A stretch of 64,000 nt of DNA from DASUAS01 sp963819475 (GTDB lineage Bacteria; Actinomycetota; Acidimicrobiia; IMCC26256; DASPTH01). Position 1 is the stretch's first letter. Every line of letters starts with the position of its first letter. The notes under the pieces are model-generated. The model searched no databases. It was not told the origin of the DNA and saw nothing but the letters and a program-made list of their open reading frames with translations. The stretch spans positions 1,178,001-1,242,000 of the forward strand of contig CAWFWE010000004.1 of the NCBI GenBank assembly GCA_963819475.1, written 5' to 3'. This document shows positions 1 through 7,640 of the stretch, piece by piece. Position numbers and translations under genes: made by a program.

Positions 1-2486
1 ATGGTCAGCGACGCGGAGGCATGACTCGTGCTGGGCTCGTCGGGTCCGGCGACCAGGGGCACGAACGCGGCGGCTGCCAGGACGGAGCCGTAGACGATCC
101 AGAGGATCACCGCGGTGCGATTGGTGATCGGCAGCTTCGGATCTCGGGGTGGCCGGTGCATGACCTCGGGGTCGCCGGGATCGAGCGCGATGATCACGAC
201 GCCTGACGCGGTGACGAACACGAGCAGGTAGATGACCATCAGCGGTGTGAGCGCGACACCCTCGTTGACGTCGAACACGGTCGCGGCGACGAACAGCAGG
301 ACGAGCGCCAGCAGCTGCGTCATCTGGAAGCGGACGTAGGAGACGATCTTCTCGTAGATGCGGCGGCCGATCTGCACTGCGTTGACCAGCGTTCCGAAGT
401 TGTCGTCGGTGAGGATCATCCGGCCCGCCTGCTTGGTGACCTCGCTCCCGGATCCCATGGCAACGCCGATGTCCGCCTGTTTGAGGGCAGCCGCGTCGTT
501 GACCGCGTCACCGGTCATGGCGACGATCAAGCCCTGCTCCTGCATCACGCGGGCGAGGCGGAGCTTGTCCTCGGGCGAGACCCGGCCGAAGACATGGAGC
601 TGCGGGAGCCGTCGGGCCAGCTCGCCGTCGGACAGCTCCTCGAGCTCGCTCCCGCTGATCGCGCCAGGCCCGAGCCCGAGCTCCTCGCCGATGGCCTTCG
701 CAGTGACCGCGTGGTCGCCGGTGATCATGCGCACGTCGATGCCCGCGCCGATGGCGGTGTGGACCGCTCCCTTGGCTTCGGTTCGCAGTGGGTCGATGAT
801 GCCGACCAGGCCGACGAAATCGAGGTCGTGCGTGAGCGACATCGCATCGGAGCGCATCGCGTCGAGCTCGGCGTCCTCGACGAAGCGCGCCGCGAACGCG
901 AGCACGCGCAGACCCTGCTCTCCCATCCGCTCGTTCGCGGCGTCGATGTCGGACTGCATCTCCTCGATGGGAACGTGGGTGTCGCTCAGCGGACCGCCGG
1001 CGCGGGCGCAGCGCGCCAGGACCACATCGGGACCGCCCTTCACCAACTGCACGACCCGCTCGCGCCCGCCCAGAACGGCTCGGTGGAAGGTCGCCATGAA
1101 CTTGTACTCGGAGTCGAACGGCACTTCGGCGAGCCGCGGGTACGCCCGGCGCGTCTCTTCGGCGTCGACCCCGAGCTTGGCGGACAGCACCACCAGCGCA
1201 GCCTCGGTCGGATCGCCCACCACGGCTCCGTCATCGGCGACGGTTGCGTCGCTGTCGAGCACCATGCCGAGAGCAAGGTTGCCGAAGTCCGGGATCGGAA
1301 CGCCGGCGACCGATTTGATGGCGCCCGTCTTGCGGTACCCCTCACCCTCGACGGTGAACCAGCCGCCGTTCGCGTAGATGACCGACACCATCATCTGGTT
1401 CATCGTGAGCGTGCCGGTCTTGTCGGTGTTGATCGCGCTCGTGGCACCCAGCGTCTCGACGTCGGTCAGGTTCTTCACGATTGCCTTGGCGTCTGCGAGC
1501 TGCTTCGCGCCCAACGACAGCAGGCCCGACACGAACGCGGGAAGACCGGTCGGGATGGCGGAGATCGCCATCGCGGTGCCCAACAGGAACAGCTCCTCCG
1601 CGTCCATGCCGCGGGCGAGCCCCACCACGAAGATGAACGCGACCGCGGTCCAGGCGATGATTCCCAGCACCCGGGTGAGGGAGTCGAGCTCCTTCTGCAG
1701 CGGCGACCGCGTTCGCGTCACCGAGGTCAGCATCGTCGCGATCTGGCCCATCTGGGTCTGCATCCCGGTCGCGGTCACGACCATCGACGCCGTCCCACGG
1801 GTCACGGAGGTGTTCTGGTAGAGCATGTTCGATCGGTCCCCGAGCGCGACATCCGGGCCCGGCAGGACGCCGGCGTCCTTGCCGACCGGCGCGCTCTCGC
1901 CGGTGAGCGCCGCCTCCTGAGCCTCGAGCGTCGCCGAGTGGAGGAGCCGACCGTCGGCCGGAACGATGTCGCCCGCCTCCACCTGCACGATGTCACCGGG
2001 AACGATGTCGACTGCCGGCAGCAGCGCGAGCGTGCCGTCACGCACCACCTTCGCCTGTGGGACCTGCAGGTTCGACAGCGCGTCCACGCTCGCGCGCGCC
2101 TTCAGCTCCTGCCGGGAACCGAGGACCACATTGAGGAGGATCAGCAGCCCGACGAGGATTCCCGTGGAAACCTCGGCGATCGCGAAGCTCACCACCACGA
2201 CCGCAACCAACATGATGTTCATCGGATTGCGGAACTGGCCCAACGCGATGGCCCACACCGACGGCGGCGCTTCACTCGTGATCTCGTTCGGCCCGAACCG
2301 CTCCAGTCGATGCGCCGCGTCCGCCGCGCTCAGCCCCGAAGCCGTGTCGGTCCCGAGTGACGCAGCCACCTCGGCGGCGTCGCAGGCAAACGGCGGCGCG
2401 GCCGCGGACGCCGTGGCCGAGACTGCGACACCCTGCTCAACTTCCACTCTCGAGACGCCTCCTCGGCGGCCGGCAAAACGCATCAT
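1..2486 (-). CDS. Cation-transporting P-type ATPase (partial, C-terminus off left edge)
   Basis: An E1-E2 ion pump of the cytoplasmic membrane; about 828 residues are present and the end is cut by the window edge. Visible motifs are the actuator loop TGES at 195-198, the phosphorylation motif DKTGT with aspartate 355, and the hinge motif TGDAVND at 658-664, with hydrophobic segments around them. The order fits the PacL/PMCA-like P2 class. Transmembrane segment 4 reads IPTGLP with Thr 313 where calcium pumps carry the cation-binding Glu of PEGL, so the transported ion is uncertain. Two adjacent ATGs (2486, 2483) lack a clear Shine-Dalgarno; an in-frame ATG at 2549 is an alternative start. Confidence 0.9.
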   Translation of the reverse strand, partial: MMRFAGRRGGVSRVEVEQGVAVSATASAAAPPFACDAAEVAASLGTDTASGLSAADAAHRLERFGPNEITSEAPPSVWAIALGQFRNPMNIMLVAVVVVSFAIAEVSTGILVGLLILLNVVLGSRQELKARASVDALSNLQVPQAKVVRDGTLALLPAVDIVPGDIVQVEAGDIVPADGRLLHSATLEAQEAALTGESAPVGKDAGVLPGPDVALGDRSNMLYQNTSVTRGTASMVVTATGMQTQMGQIATMLTSVTRTRSPLQKELDSLTRVLGIIAWTAVAFIFVVGLARGMDAEELFLLGTAMAISAIPTGLPAFVSGLLSLGAKQLADAKAIVKNLTDVETLGATSAINTDKTGTLTMNQMMVSVIYANGGWFTVEGEGYRKTGAIKSVAGVPIPDFGNLALGMVLDSDATVADDGAVVGDPTEAALVVLSAKLGVDAEETRRAYPRLAEVPFDSEYKFMATFHRAVLGGRERVVQLVKGGPDVVLARCARAGGPLSDTHVPIEEMQSDIDAANERMGEQGLRVLAFAARFVEDAELDAMRSDAMSLTHDLDFVGLVGIIDPLRTEAKGAVHTAIGAGIDVRMITGDHAVTAKAIGEELGLGPGAISGSELEELSDGELARRLPQLHVFGRVSPEDKLRLARVMQEQGLIVAMTGDAVNDAAALKQADIGVAMGSGSEVTKQAGRMILTDDNFGTLVNAVQIGRRIYEKIVSYVRFQMTQLLALVLLFVAATVFDVNEGVALTPLMVIYLLVFVTASGVVIIALDPGDPEVMHRPPRDPKLPITNRTAVILWIVYGSVLAAAAFVPLVAGPDEPSTSHASASLT

Positions 2487-2821
2487 CGCAGCTGCCGAGT
2501 CGGAGTGCGAAAGGCCTGCGAGCGTGCATTGCCATGCCGCGTGATGCATGAGATGTCATGCCACCGAGTACGGAACGCAGCACGGATCCATCCTCTTGAC
2601 GTCGCCGTACGCGGGGCAGATCATGCGAGGTCCAACAACACCGCGGAGCCCCGGCCACGCCGAGCGCGGGCCGGGGCTCCGTCGCGTTCCGACGGCCGTG
2701 CAGGCGGCCGTTCGGACAGCTCGGTGCCCAGCATCCGCGCCGCGGGCTCCGTTCGGGTTTACCGTTCGTGACTGCGGACGTCCGAAAGGGCCACTCCGCT
2801 GACGAAAGGGGGATTTTGGTC
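2487..2821. promoter_or_regulatory. Divergent intergenic region, 335 bp
   Basis: Non-coding gap between the ATPase and the small membrane protein, which are transcribed away from each other. It holds a perfect hairpin at 2645-2680, a TACCGT box at 2760-2765 that could be the -10 of the rightward gene, and an AAAGGGGGA Shine-Dalgarno just before 2822. Short ORFs crossing it have no recognisable protein character. Confidence 0.5.
2645..2680. repeat. Perfect 12-bp inverted repeat (hairpin)
   Basis: GGAGCCCCGGCC at 2645-2656 is exactly complementary to 2669-2680 across a 12-base loop. No T-run follows on either strand. Because it lies upstream of two divergent genes, an attenuator or protein-binding role is at least as likely as termination. 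Confidence 0.6.
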
Positions 2822-3238
2822 ATGGTCGAAACACAAGCTCGTCGTGGGCGCGGGACAGGCTGGATCGTCTTCGCGGGGATCGTGATGATCCTCGCGGGCG
2901 GCAACATGTTCATCAACGGTCTCTGGGCCCTCCACTCGAGCAGCCAGATCGAGAAGAACTTCGGCGACACGCTGCTGTTCAGCAGCAGCAACCTCGACAC
3001 CTGGGGATGGATCTACCTGATCGTCGGTGCCGTGGTCGTCGTCGCCGGGTTCATGGTGTTCTTCCGTGTCGCGTTCGGAATGTGGGTCGGGATCATCGCC
3101 GCCCTGGTGCAGGCGTTCTTCGCGTTCTTCTGGATCTTCTCGCCGTACTGGCCCGCGGCGCTGATCATCATCGCTCTCGACCTGTTGGTGGTCTACGCGC
3201 TCAGCACCCCGCTCTCCGAAGAGGGCGAGTACGTCTGA
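2822..3238 (+). CDS. Small four-helix integral membrane protein (DUF7144-like)
   Basis: A 138-residue protein with about four hydrophobic helices (roughly residues 15-35, 60-80, 82-100 and 103-123) and a short charged N-terminus. It resembles the DUF7144 family of actinobacterial membrane proteins, whose role is unknown. The ATG at 2822 follows a strong AAAGGGGGA at proper spacing; a longer reading from GTG 2768 has no such signal. It ends 28 bases before the convergent gene at 3267-3623. No function is proposed. Confidence 0.8.
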   Translation: MVETQARRGRGTGWIVFAGIVMILAGGNMFINGLWALHSSSQIEKNFGDTLLFSSSNLDTWGWIYLIVGAVVVVAGFMVFFRVAFGMWVGIIAALVQAFFAFFWIFSPYWPAALIIIALDLLVVYALSTPLSEEGEYV

Positions 3239-3266
3239 TTTGTCGTGAGGTCACTGGTGTCGTGAT

Positions 3267-3623
3267 CTAGCCGGAGGCCCAGGCGATTGCCGCAGATCGT
3301 TCGGCGATCGGGAATTGCTCGACCTCGCCGGGTGTCATCCATCCGAACCATTGGGTTCCGTGGACCATCCACTCGACATCAGTGACCAGAGCGATGCGCT
3401 TCCAGGCGCGCCAGTGTTCGACCCCCGATTTGAGGTCCTGCCAGAGTGCTCCGCCCGAGAAGCCCTCGAACTCGGGGATCACGATGACGATGCGCACGTC
3501 GCCGTGGGCGGCGGCCTGCTCCAACTCGGGCAGGAGGGTGTCTCGGTAGTCCTCGGCCCGGAGCTTGCCCGAGACCTCGAATCCGATGACACCCGCCGGC
3601 AGGTCGCGGATCTTCGTGAGCAT
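3267..3623 (-). CDS. SpoIIAA-like / STAS-fold protein
   Basis: A 118-residue soluble protein. The pattern IGFEVSGKLRAEDY, then a central IVIVIPEFEGFSGG and a tryptophan-rich second half, matches the SpoIIAA-like (DUF3478) family, which has a STAS-like fold and probably binds lipids or partner proteins; its role in bacteria is unsettled. A GGAGGA Shine-Dalgarno supports ATG 3623. It is the last gene of a leftward run with the SHOCT genes and the DUF6325-like gene. Confidence 0.75.
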   Translation of the reverse strand: MLTKIRDLPAGVIGFEVSGKLRAEDYRDTLLPELEQAAAHGDVRIVIVIPEFEGFSGGALWQDLKSGVEHWRAWKRIALVTDVEWMVHGTQWFGWMTPGEVEQFPIAERSAAIAWASG

Positions 3624-3647
3624 GGGTCCTCCGGTGCCGCGCAGAGG

Positions 3648-3911
3648 TCACGATCCGTCGTCAGCGCGATTCAGGATCTTGGACTTCGCGGCACTGAACT
3701 CGGTGGCGGTCAAGCTGCCGGCCTCGTGGAGCTGCGCGAGGTCCTTGAGCTGGGCCAGCATGTCCGGTGGCGCCGGCGGCGTCGGGGGCGCGACGCGCCG
3801 CGTCGACAGGTACGCCTCGTGCAGCTGTTGGTTGTGGAGCGCCTGCTGTTCACGGTTTCTCGGAACCGCATATGGCATCCAGGTCTGACGGGGCCGAAGG
3901 AGGAACAGCAC
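3648..3911 (-). CDS. Short SHOCT-domain protein
   Basis: An 87-residue protein with a C-terminal SHOCT domain (about residues 49-82, LAQLKDLAQLHEAGSLTATE). SHOCT is a short helical oligomerisation or membrane-association module found at protein C-termini. The GTG at 3911 is chosen because AAGGGGAG lies five bases upstream and the preceding gene ends at 3928; ATG 3878 is a shorter alternative. The first residues are mildly hydrophobic, so weak membrane association is possible. It is a paralogue of the upstream gene at 3928-4218. Confidence 0.7.
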   Translation of the reverse strand: MLFLLRPRQTWMPYAVPRNREQQALHNQQLHEAYLSTRRVAPPTPPAPPDMLAQLKDLAQLHEAGSLTATEFSAAKSKILNRADDGS

Positions 3912-3927
3912 GCCTACTCCCCTTGCG

Positions 3928-4218
3928 TCACGACGCGGCGAGGATCTTCGCCTTCTGAGCGTCGAACTCGGCGTCGGTGAGGATGCCTTGCGACTTGAGC
4001 TCCGCGAGCTCTTTGAGCTGCGTGACCATGTCGGGCGCCGCGGCTGGTGCCGGCGCCGGCGCCGGCGCCGGTGCCGGCGGCGGCTCGCTGTACTGCTGCT
4101 GCGCGTCTTCCTGTTGTGACCACTTGTTGGCCTGTCGACGCGAGACGCGATTCGAGACCGCGGTCGCGGTTCCGGCGACGACGGCGGTACGGGCGACACC
4201 TCGGAGGAGTCCGGGCAT
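3928..4218 (-). CDS. SHOCT-domain protein with Ala-Pro linker
   Basis: A 96-residue protein. The N-terminus (GLLRGVARTAVVAGTATAVS) is typical of small SHOCT proteins. It is followed by a Gln-rich stretch, a Pro-Ala linker encoded by hexanucleotide repeats, and a C-terminal SHOCT helix pair containing KELAELKSQGILTDAEFDAQ. The role is unknown. It lies 16 bases upstream of a second SHOCT gene and just downstream of the DUF6325-like gene. A GAAGA-type Shine-Dalgarno precedes ATG 4218. Confidence 0.8.
   Translation of the reverse strand: MPGLLRGVARTAVVAGTATAVSNRVSRRQANKWSQQEDAQQQYSEPPPAPAPAPAPAPAAAPDMVTQLKELAELKSQGILTDAEFDAQKAKILAAS
4046..4081. repeat. Hexanucleotide repeat GGYGCC inside the SHOCT gene
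   Basis: Five consecutive GGTGCC/GGCGCC units at 4046-4075 plus a degenerate sixth encode the alternating Ala-Pro linker. The tract could vary in length by slippage in steps of six bases without breaking the frame. Confidence 0.75.
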
Positions 4219-4237
4219 GATCGTGTCTTCTTTCTGG

Positions 4238-4675
4238 TCAGCGGTCGGTGGCGTCGAGCGACGCCGCCACGTCGTCCTGGGGGATGTATCCCGCGGCGAC
4301 GAGCTCCGCGCCACCCCGCCGGAGTGCCTGCGTGAAGTCGGTGGCCCAGCGGTTCTCGAAGATGAGGATCCCGGCCGACGATCCGGGCTCGATCGCCGGC
4401 GCGGCGTCGGCGAGGTCGCTGTCGTCGAGCAGTCCGGAGGAGGCTCCCTCGAAGACCGTGAGGTCGACCTGGCCGTCGTGGTCGACGTCGCGGAGGTCGA
4501 TGGCGCGCACCGTGCCGTCGGTCTCGCGGGTCACGAACATGAGGTCGAGGATGCGGATGATCCCGCGATCGACGAGATCGACGAGGAGCGGGAACCCCTC
4601 GCCGGTCATCTTGTTCCCCGGGAACTCGACGATCAGGTAGCTGATCGGTCCCATCGCTTCGGTTGCAGACGCCAT
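4238..4675 (-). CDS. DUF6325 family protein
   Basis: A 145-residue soluble protein. The opening MGPISYLIVEFPGNKMTGE, the following helix LVDLVDRGIIRILDL and the downstream VTRETDG stretch match DUF6325 (DUF1269-related), common next to SHOCT genes in actinobacteria and thought to be linked to envelope or general stress; no activity is known. ATG 4675 is used; the internal ATG at 4654 fits the family's usual beginning. A possible -10 (TACGAT) lies on the minus strand near 4714-4723, giving a short leader. It heads the small leftward cluster. Confidence 0.75.
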   Translation of the reverse strand: MASATEAMGPISYLIVEFPGNKMTGEGFPLLVDLVDRGIIRILDLMFVTRETDGTVRAIDLRDVDHDGQVDLTVFEGASSGLLDDSDLADAAPAIEPGSSAGILIFENRWATDFTQALRRGGAELVAAGYIPQDDVAASLDATDR

Positions 4676-4763
4676 TGCGGGTCGACTTTCTCGTCGTGAC
4701 GGAGCGGCCGGCCGCATCGTAACCCGCAGAGCAGTCGGTCCGTACACGAAGCGACGACGCGCA

Positions 4764-5222
4764 TCACCCGGCGGTCGGCGCGACCGGCGAGAGGCCGTGT
4801 CGCCGCATCACCTGGATGATGGCGCCGACGTCGGGCGGGCCGCCCGCGGTCAGCACGGCGCGGATGTCGAGGAAGTACGCGGGGCCGAACACGCCCGGCG
4901 TCGCGACCGACAGGAACCGCGCGTCGTCGCGGCCACGGTTCACGAACTCGTGCACCTGGCCTCGTCGGATGCAGAGGGCCTCGCCCACGCCGAGGTCGCG
5001 CGTCTCGCCGTCGACGGTGAAGGTCGTGACGCCGTCGAGTCCGTAGACGGTCTCCTCGAACCCGTCGTGGCTGTGCGCCGCGGGCACGTGGGCATCGGCC
5101 GGGACGAGGCACTCGAACACGGTGGCGGCGCCCTGCGACTGCTCGGCTTCCACCAGGAACCGGATCTGGATGGCGCCGAGATCGATGACGGTGAGCGGGT
5201 TGCCGGTCGGCGTCGTGGTCAT
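4764..5222 (-). CDS. Cupin-domain protein
   Basis: A 152-residue single-domain cupin. The metal-binding first motif is visible in AHSHDGFEETVYGLDG (about residues 51-66) and the second near GQVHEFVNRG, the fold used by small metal-dependent dioxygenases, isomerases and sensors. The substrate cannot be told. A GGAGGA Shine-Dalgarno precedes ATG 5222. It diverges from a MarR gene whose start lies 74 bases away, and a perfect inverted repeat spans the gap, so it is probably the MarR target. Confidence 0.85.
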   Translation of the reverse strand: MTTTPTGNPLTVIDLGAIQIRFLVEAEQSQGAATVFECLVPADAHVPAAHSHDGFEETVYGLDGVTTFTVDGETRDLGVGEALCIRRGQVHEFVNRGRDDARFLSVATPGVFGPAYFLDIRAVLTAGGPPDVGAIIQVMRRHGLSPVAPTAG

Positions 5223-5237
5223 GGTTCCTCCGATGAT

Positions 5238-5296
5238 TGGTACAGCGACTTGATCATTGTACCCGGCGCTGCTCAGGTTGTAAAGTCGCTGTACCA
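5238..5296. promoter_or_regulatory. Perfect 14-bp inverted repeat between cupin and MarR genes
   Basis: TGGTACAGCGACTT at 5238-5251 is repeated inverted at 5283-5296, with the right arm running into the marR ATG. The left arm also starts an interrupted palindrome GGTACA-N13-TGTACC. A TAAAGT box at 5281-5286 may be the marR -10. The layout suggests autoregulation plus control of the divergent cupin gene. Confidence 0.75.
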
Positions 5297-5772
5297 TGGT
5301 CGCGGACCCGCCTCCCCCGCTCCTGGGCGCCCTCATGCGGATGCCGCTGGACGCCGTGTACCGGCGGATGCTCGAGGGCCTGCACGAGGCCGGGTTCACC
5401 GACCTGGTCGCGGCCCACCTGGCGGTGCTCCGCTACCCGGGGCCCCAGGGGCGCCGGCCGTCGGAGCTCGCGGCCGACCTGGGGATGAGCCGGCAGGCCG
5501 TGAACTACCTCCTCGGGGAGCTGGAGCGGTTGGGCTACCTGACCCGTGCGCCCGATCCCGATGACCGGCGCTCCCGGCGGATCGGCCTCACGGAACGGGG
5601 CGAGGCGGTGCGACAGACGATCCGGGCCACGGTCGCCGAGATCGAGACCGAGCTCGCGGCCGAGCTCGGGCCGGAGTCGCTCGATCAGCTGCGCGCGCTG
5701 CTGGCACGGCTCAACGCGACCGCGCTCGTGCGCGGCTCCCGGGTCGCGCGAGCGGAAGCGACCACGGCGTAG
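5296..5772 (+). CDS. MarR family transcriptional regulator
   Basis: A 158-residue winged-helix regulator. The core (about residues 50-115) contains ELAADLGMSRQAVNYLLGEL as recognition helix region and DPDDRRSRRIGLTERG as the wing, both typical of MarR. Such proteins bind DNA as dimers and are released by small aromatic or lipophilic ligands. The inverted repeat overlapping its own start is the likely operator. The next gene begins 10 bases downstream but has its own -10-like box. Confidence 0.9.
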   Translation: MVADPPPPLLGALMRMPLDAVYRRMLEGLHEAGFTDLVAAHLAVLRYPGPQGRRPSELAADLGMSRQAVNYLLGELERLGYLTRAPDPDDRRSRRIGLTERGEAVRQTIRATVAEIETELAAELGPESLDQLRALLARLNATALVRGSRVARAEATTA

Positions 5773-5775
5773 CGT
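5770..5775 (+). promoter_or_regulatory. -10 box (TAGCGT) for leaderless gene at 5783
   Basis: TAGCGT ends seven bases before GTG 5783, and there is no Shine-Dalgarno. This spacing places the transcription start at or near the start codon. Confidence 0.5.
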
Positions 5776-5782
5776 CGCGCGG

Positions 5783-6238
5783 GTGCACGCGCAGTACGTG
5801 GCGGTGATCGGGCCCGCGGACGCCTCGGCCGAGGAAGCGGCGCGCGCCGAGGCCGTCGGGCGGCTGCTCGGCGAAGCGGGTGCGGTGGTCGTGTGTGGAG
5901 GACTGGGCGGAGTCATGGAGGCGGCGTCGCGTGGCGCGGCCGGGGCGGGCGGGACGGTGGTCGGCCTGCTGCCGGGCTCGGACCGTGGTGCGGCGAACCC
6001 GCACGTGACCGTGGCGATCACCACGGGGTTGGGCGAGATGCGGAACCCGCTGGTGGTGCGCGCGGCCGACGCGGTCGTGGCGGTCGGGGGCGCGTACGGG
6101 ACGCTCTCCGAGATCGCGTTCGCGCTGCGCACCGGGAAACCGGTCGTCGGGCTCGACACCTGGGCGCTCGACGACGTCGTCGACGCACCTGATCCCGAAG
6201 CGGCCGTCGCCCTCGCGCTCGAATTGGCACGGGCATGA
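5783..6238 (+). CDS. TIGR00725 / LOG-like Rossmann (SLOG) protein
   Basis: A 151-residue protein of the SLOG superfamily. It has an early IGPADAS loop, the nucleotide-binding VVCGGLGGVMEAASRGA at about 39-55, and GGAYGTLSEIAFAL near residue 110, which corresponds to the PGGxGTxxE motif of LOG phosphoribohydrolases. The members named TIGR00725 have no proven substrate. It starts at GTG 5783, probably leaderless, and overlaps the following methyltransferase by ATGA, so the two should be co-translated. Confidence 0.85.
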   Translation: MHAQYVAVIGPADASAEEAARAEAVGRLLGEAGAVVVCGGLGGVMEAASRGAAGAGGTVVGLLPGSDRGAANPHVTVAITTGLGEMRNPLVVRAADAVVAVGGAYGTLSEIAFALRTGKPVVGLDTWALDDVVDAPDPEAAVALALELARA

Positions 6239-6972
6239 GCCTTCCGGAGCCGTACTACCGCCGCGACCTGGCGCTGGTGCACCACCTCGGGTTCGGATTC
6301 CATGCCGACATGTGTGCGCCCGGCATCCTGGAGCTCTTGGCGCCGGTGCGCGAGCGCGACGGCCTGGTGGTCGAGCTCGGCTGCGGGAGCGGCCTGCTCA
6401 CGCGCTACCTGGTCGACGCCGGGCACCGCGTGCTCGCGACCGACGCGTCGCCGGCGATGCTCGAGCTCGCCCGGGCGACCGTGCCCGATGCGTTCGGCAT
6501 CGAACGGCTGACCATGCCCGACGATCCGGTGCCGTCGGCGGACGCCGTGGTCTCGATCGGCCATCCGCTCTGCTACCTGCCGTCGGCCGAAGCGGTCGAC
6601 CGGGCGCTCCTCGCGCTCGCGCGGGCGTTGCGCCCCGGTGGTGTGTTGGCGGTCGACCTCGAGGACCTCGAGTGGGCGACGGCGCGCGTCGACCAGCCCG
6701 CGCAGGGCCGCGTCGGCGACGACTGGGCGATCGTCTCGCGCTTCGACGTCCCGTCGCCCGACCGCTACGTGCGGGAGATGACGACGTTCCTGCGCAACCC
6801 CGACGGTTCGTGGCGTCGCGACGACGAGCGGCACGACAACGTCATGATCGACACGCAGAAGGTGCCGGCGCTGCTCGCGTCAGCAGGGGTCGACGCCGAG
6901 GTGCGCGCCGCGTTCGGCGCCGAGACGTTCCCGGTCGGTCTGCGCGCGATCGTCGGGCGGCGGGCGCCGTGA
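6235..6972 (+). CDS. Class I SAM-dependent methyltransferase
   Basis: A 245-residue Rossmann methyltransferase. Motif I is VVELGCGSGLLTRYL (about 44-58), motif II the acidic VLATDASP, and PGGVLAVDLEDLE is the post-motif region. The family transfers a methyl group from S-adenosylmethionine to small molecules or proteins; nothing shows the acceptor. It overlaps the upstream SLOG gene and the downstream DUF5522 gene by four bases each. Confidence 0.9.
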   Translation: MSLPEPYYRRDLALVHHLGFGFHADMCAPGILELLAPVRERDGLVVELGCGSGLLTRYLVDAGHRVLATDASPAMLELARATVPDAFGIERLTMPDDPVPSADAVVSIGHPLCYLPSAEAVDRALLALARALRPGGVLAVDLEDLEWATARVDQPAQGRVGDDWAIVSRFDVPSPDRYVREMTTFLRNPDGSWRRDDERHDNVMIDTQKVPALLASAGVDAEVRAAFGAETFPVGLRAIVGRRAP

Positions 6973-7163
6973 GCGGCACCGAGCACGCCATCCGCGAGGC
7001 CCACGACCGGGCGGTCGCCGCCGGTGAGCCGGGCTACCTCGATCCCGCGAGCGGCGCGTTCGTGTTCACCGCGGTGGCGCTCGCCGCCCGCGGCGAATGC
7101 TGTGGCTCCGGTTGCCGGCACTGCCCGTATCCGCTCGGCAGCGCCATCGCGGACAGGAACTGA
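6969..7163 (+). CDS. DUF5522 family small cysteine-rich protein
   Basis: A 64-residue protein whose second half has ARGECCGSGCRHCPY, the conserved cysteine knot of DUF5522, probably a metal or Fe-S site; function unknown. GTG 6969 overlaps the methyltransferase stop (GTGA), giving translational coupling. The family usually begins much like this one, so the length looks complete. Confidence 0.85.
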   Translation: MSGTEHAIREAHDRAVAAGEPGYLDPASGAFVFTAVALAARGECCGSGCRHCPYPLGSAIADRN

Positions 7164-7236
7164 CCGCAACGGGGAGGAGGACGACCTCGACCCGTGGTCG
7201 GTGGATGGAGCCGTGGTCACCGTCGGCGTGACGGCG

Positions 7237-7242
7237 TAGCGT
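7237..7242 (+). promoter_or_regulatory. -10 box (TAGCGT) for gene at 7250
   Basis: TAGCGT ends seven bases before ATG 7250 with no Shine-Dalgarno between, matching the leaderless pattern seen at several genes here. Confidence 0.5.
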
Positions 7243-7249
7243 GGGCGAC

Positions 7250-7640
7250 ATGAGCATCGCGGTCGGACTCGACGAGCTGCGCGGCGCAGATCGAGCAGTT
7301 CGCCACCCCGTACGTCCTCACCGTGTCCGACGACGGTCGGGCCCACAGCGTCGCGGTGTCGGTCGGGTGGAGGGGCGACGACCTCGTGGTGCCCGCCGGG
7401 CGCACGACCTCGCGCAATGCGACGGCGCGGCCCCTCGTCGCGCTGCTGTGGCCGCCGACGACCGCGGACGGCTACAGCCTCATCGTCGACGCGACCTTCG
7501 TCACCGGCGCCGAGATCCCGGGTGGGCACGAGCTCACGTTGCGCCCGACGAAGGCGGTGCTGCACCGGCCCGCGCCCTCCGGCGTCGGCAGCGACTGCAC
7601 GCCCGTCTTCTCGGCCGAGCGATCACGCGAAGGGGTCTGA
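7250..7640 (+). pseudogene. PNPOx-like (F420/FMN split-barrel) protein, frameshifted
   Basis: Reading from ATG 7250 gives MSIAVGLDELR, then the frame is lost; one frame over, the text continues AQIEQFATPYVLTVSDDG and on to the stop at 7640. Dropping one base around 7281-7286 restores a protein of about 129 residues of the pyridoxamine-phosphate-oxidase-like split-barrel family, which binds FMN or F420. No start codon suits the second frame alone. It is either a true pseudogene or a sequencing insertion. Confidence 0.7.

Noticed and set aside
594..2360. A 588-codon plus-strand open frame opposite the P-type ATPase
   Set aside because: No domain-like pattern, and the minus strand encodes all the P-type ATPase motifs in one uninterrupted frame.
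4046..4081. Tandem hexamers as a possible CRISPR or regulatory array
   Set aside because: The units are in frame within the SHOCT gene and simply encode an Ala-Pro linker; there are no spacers.
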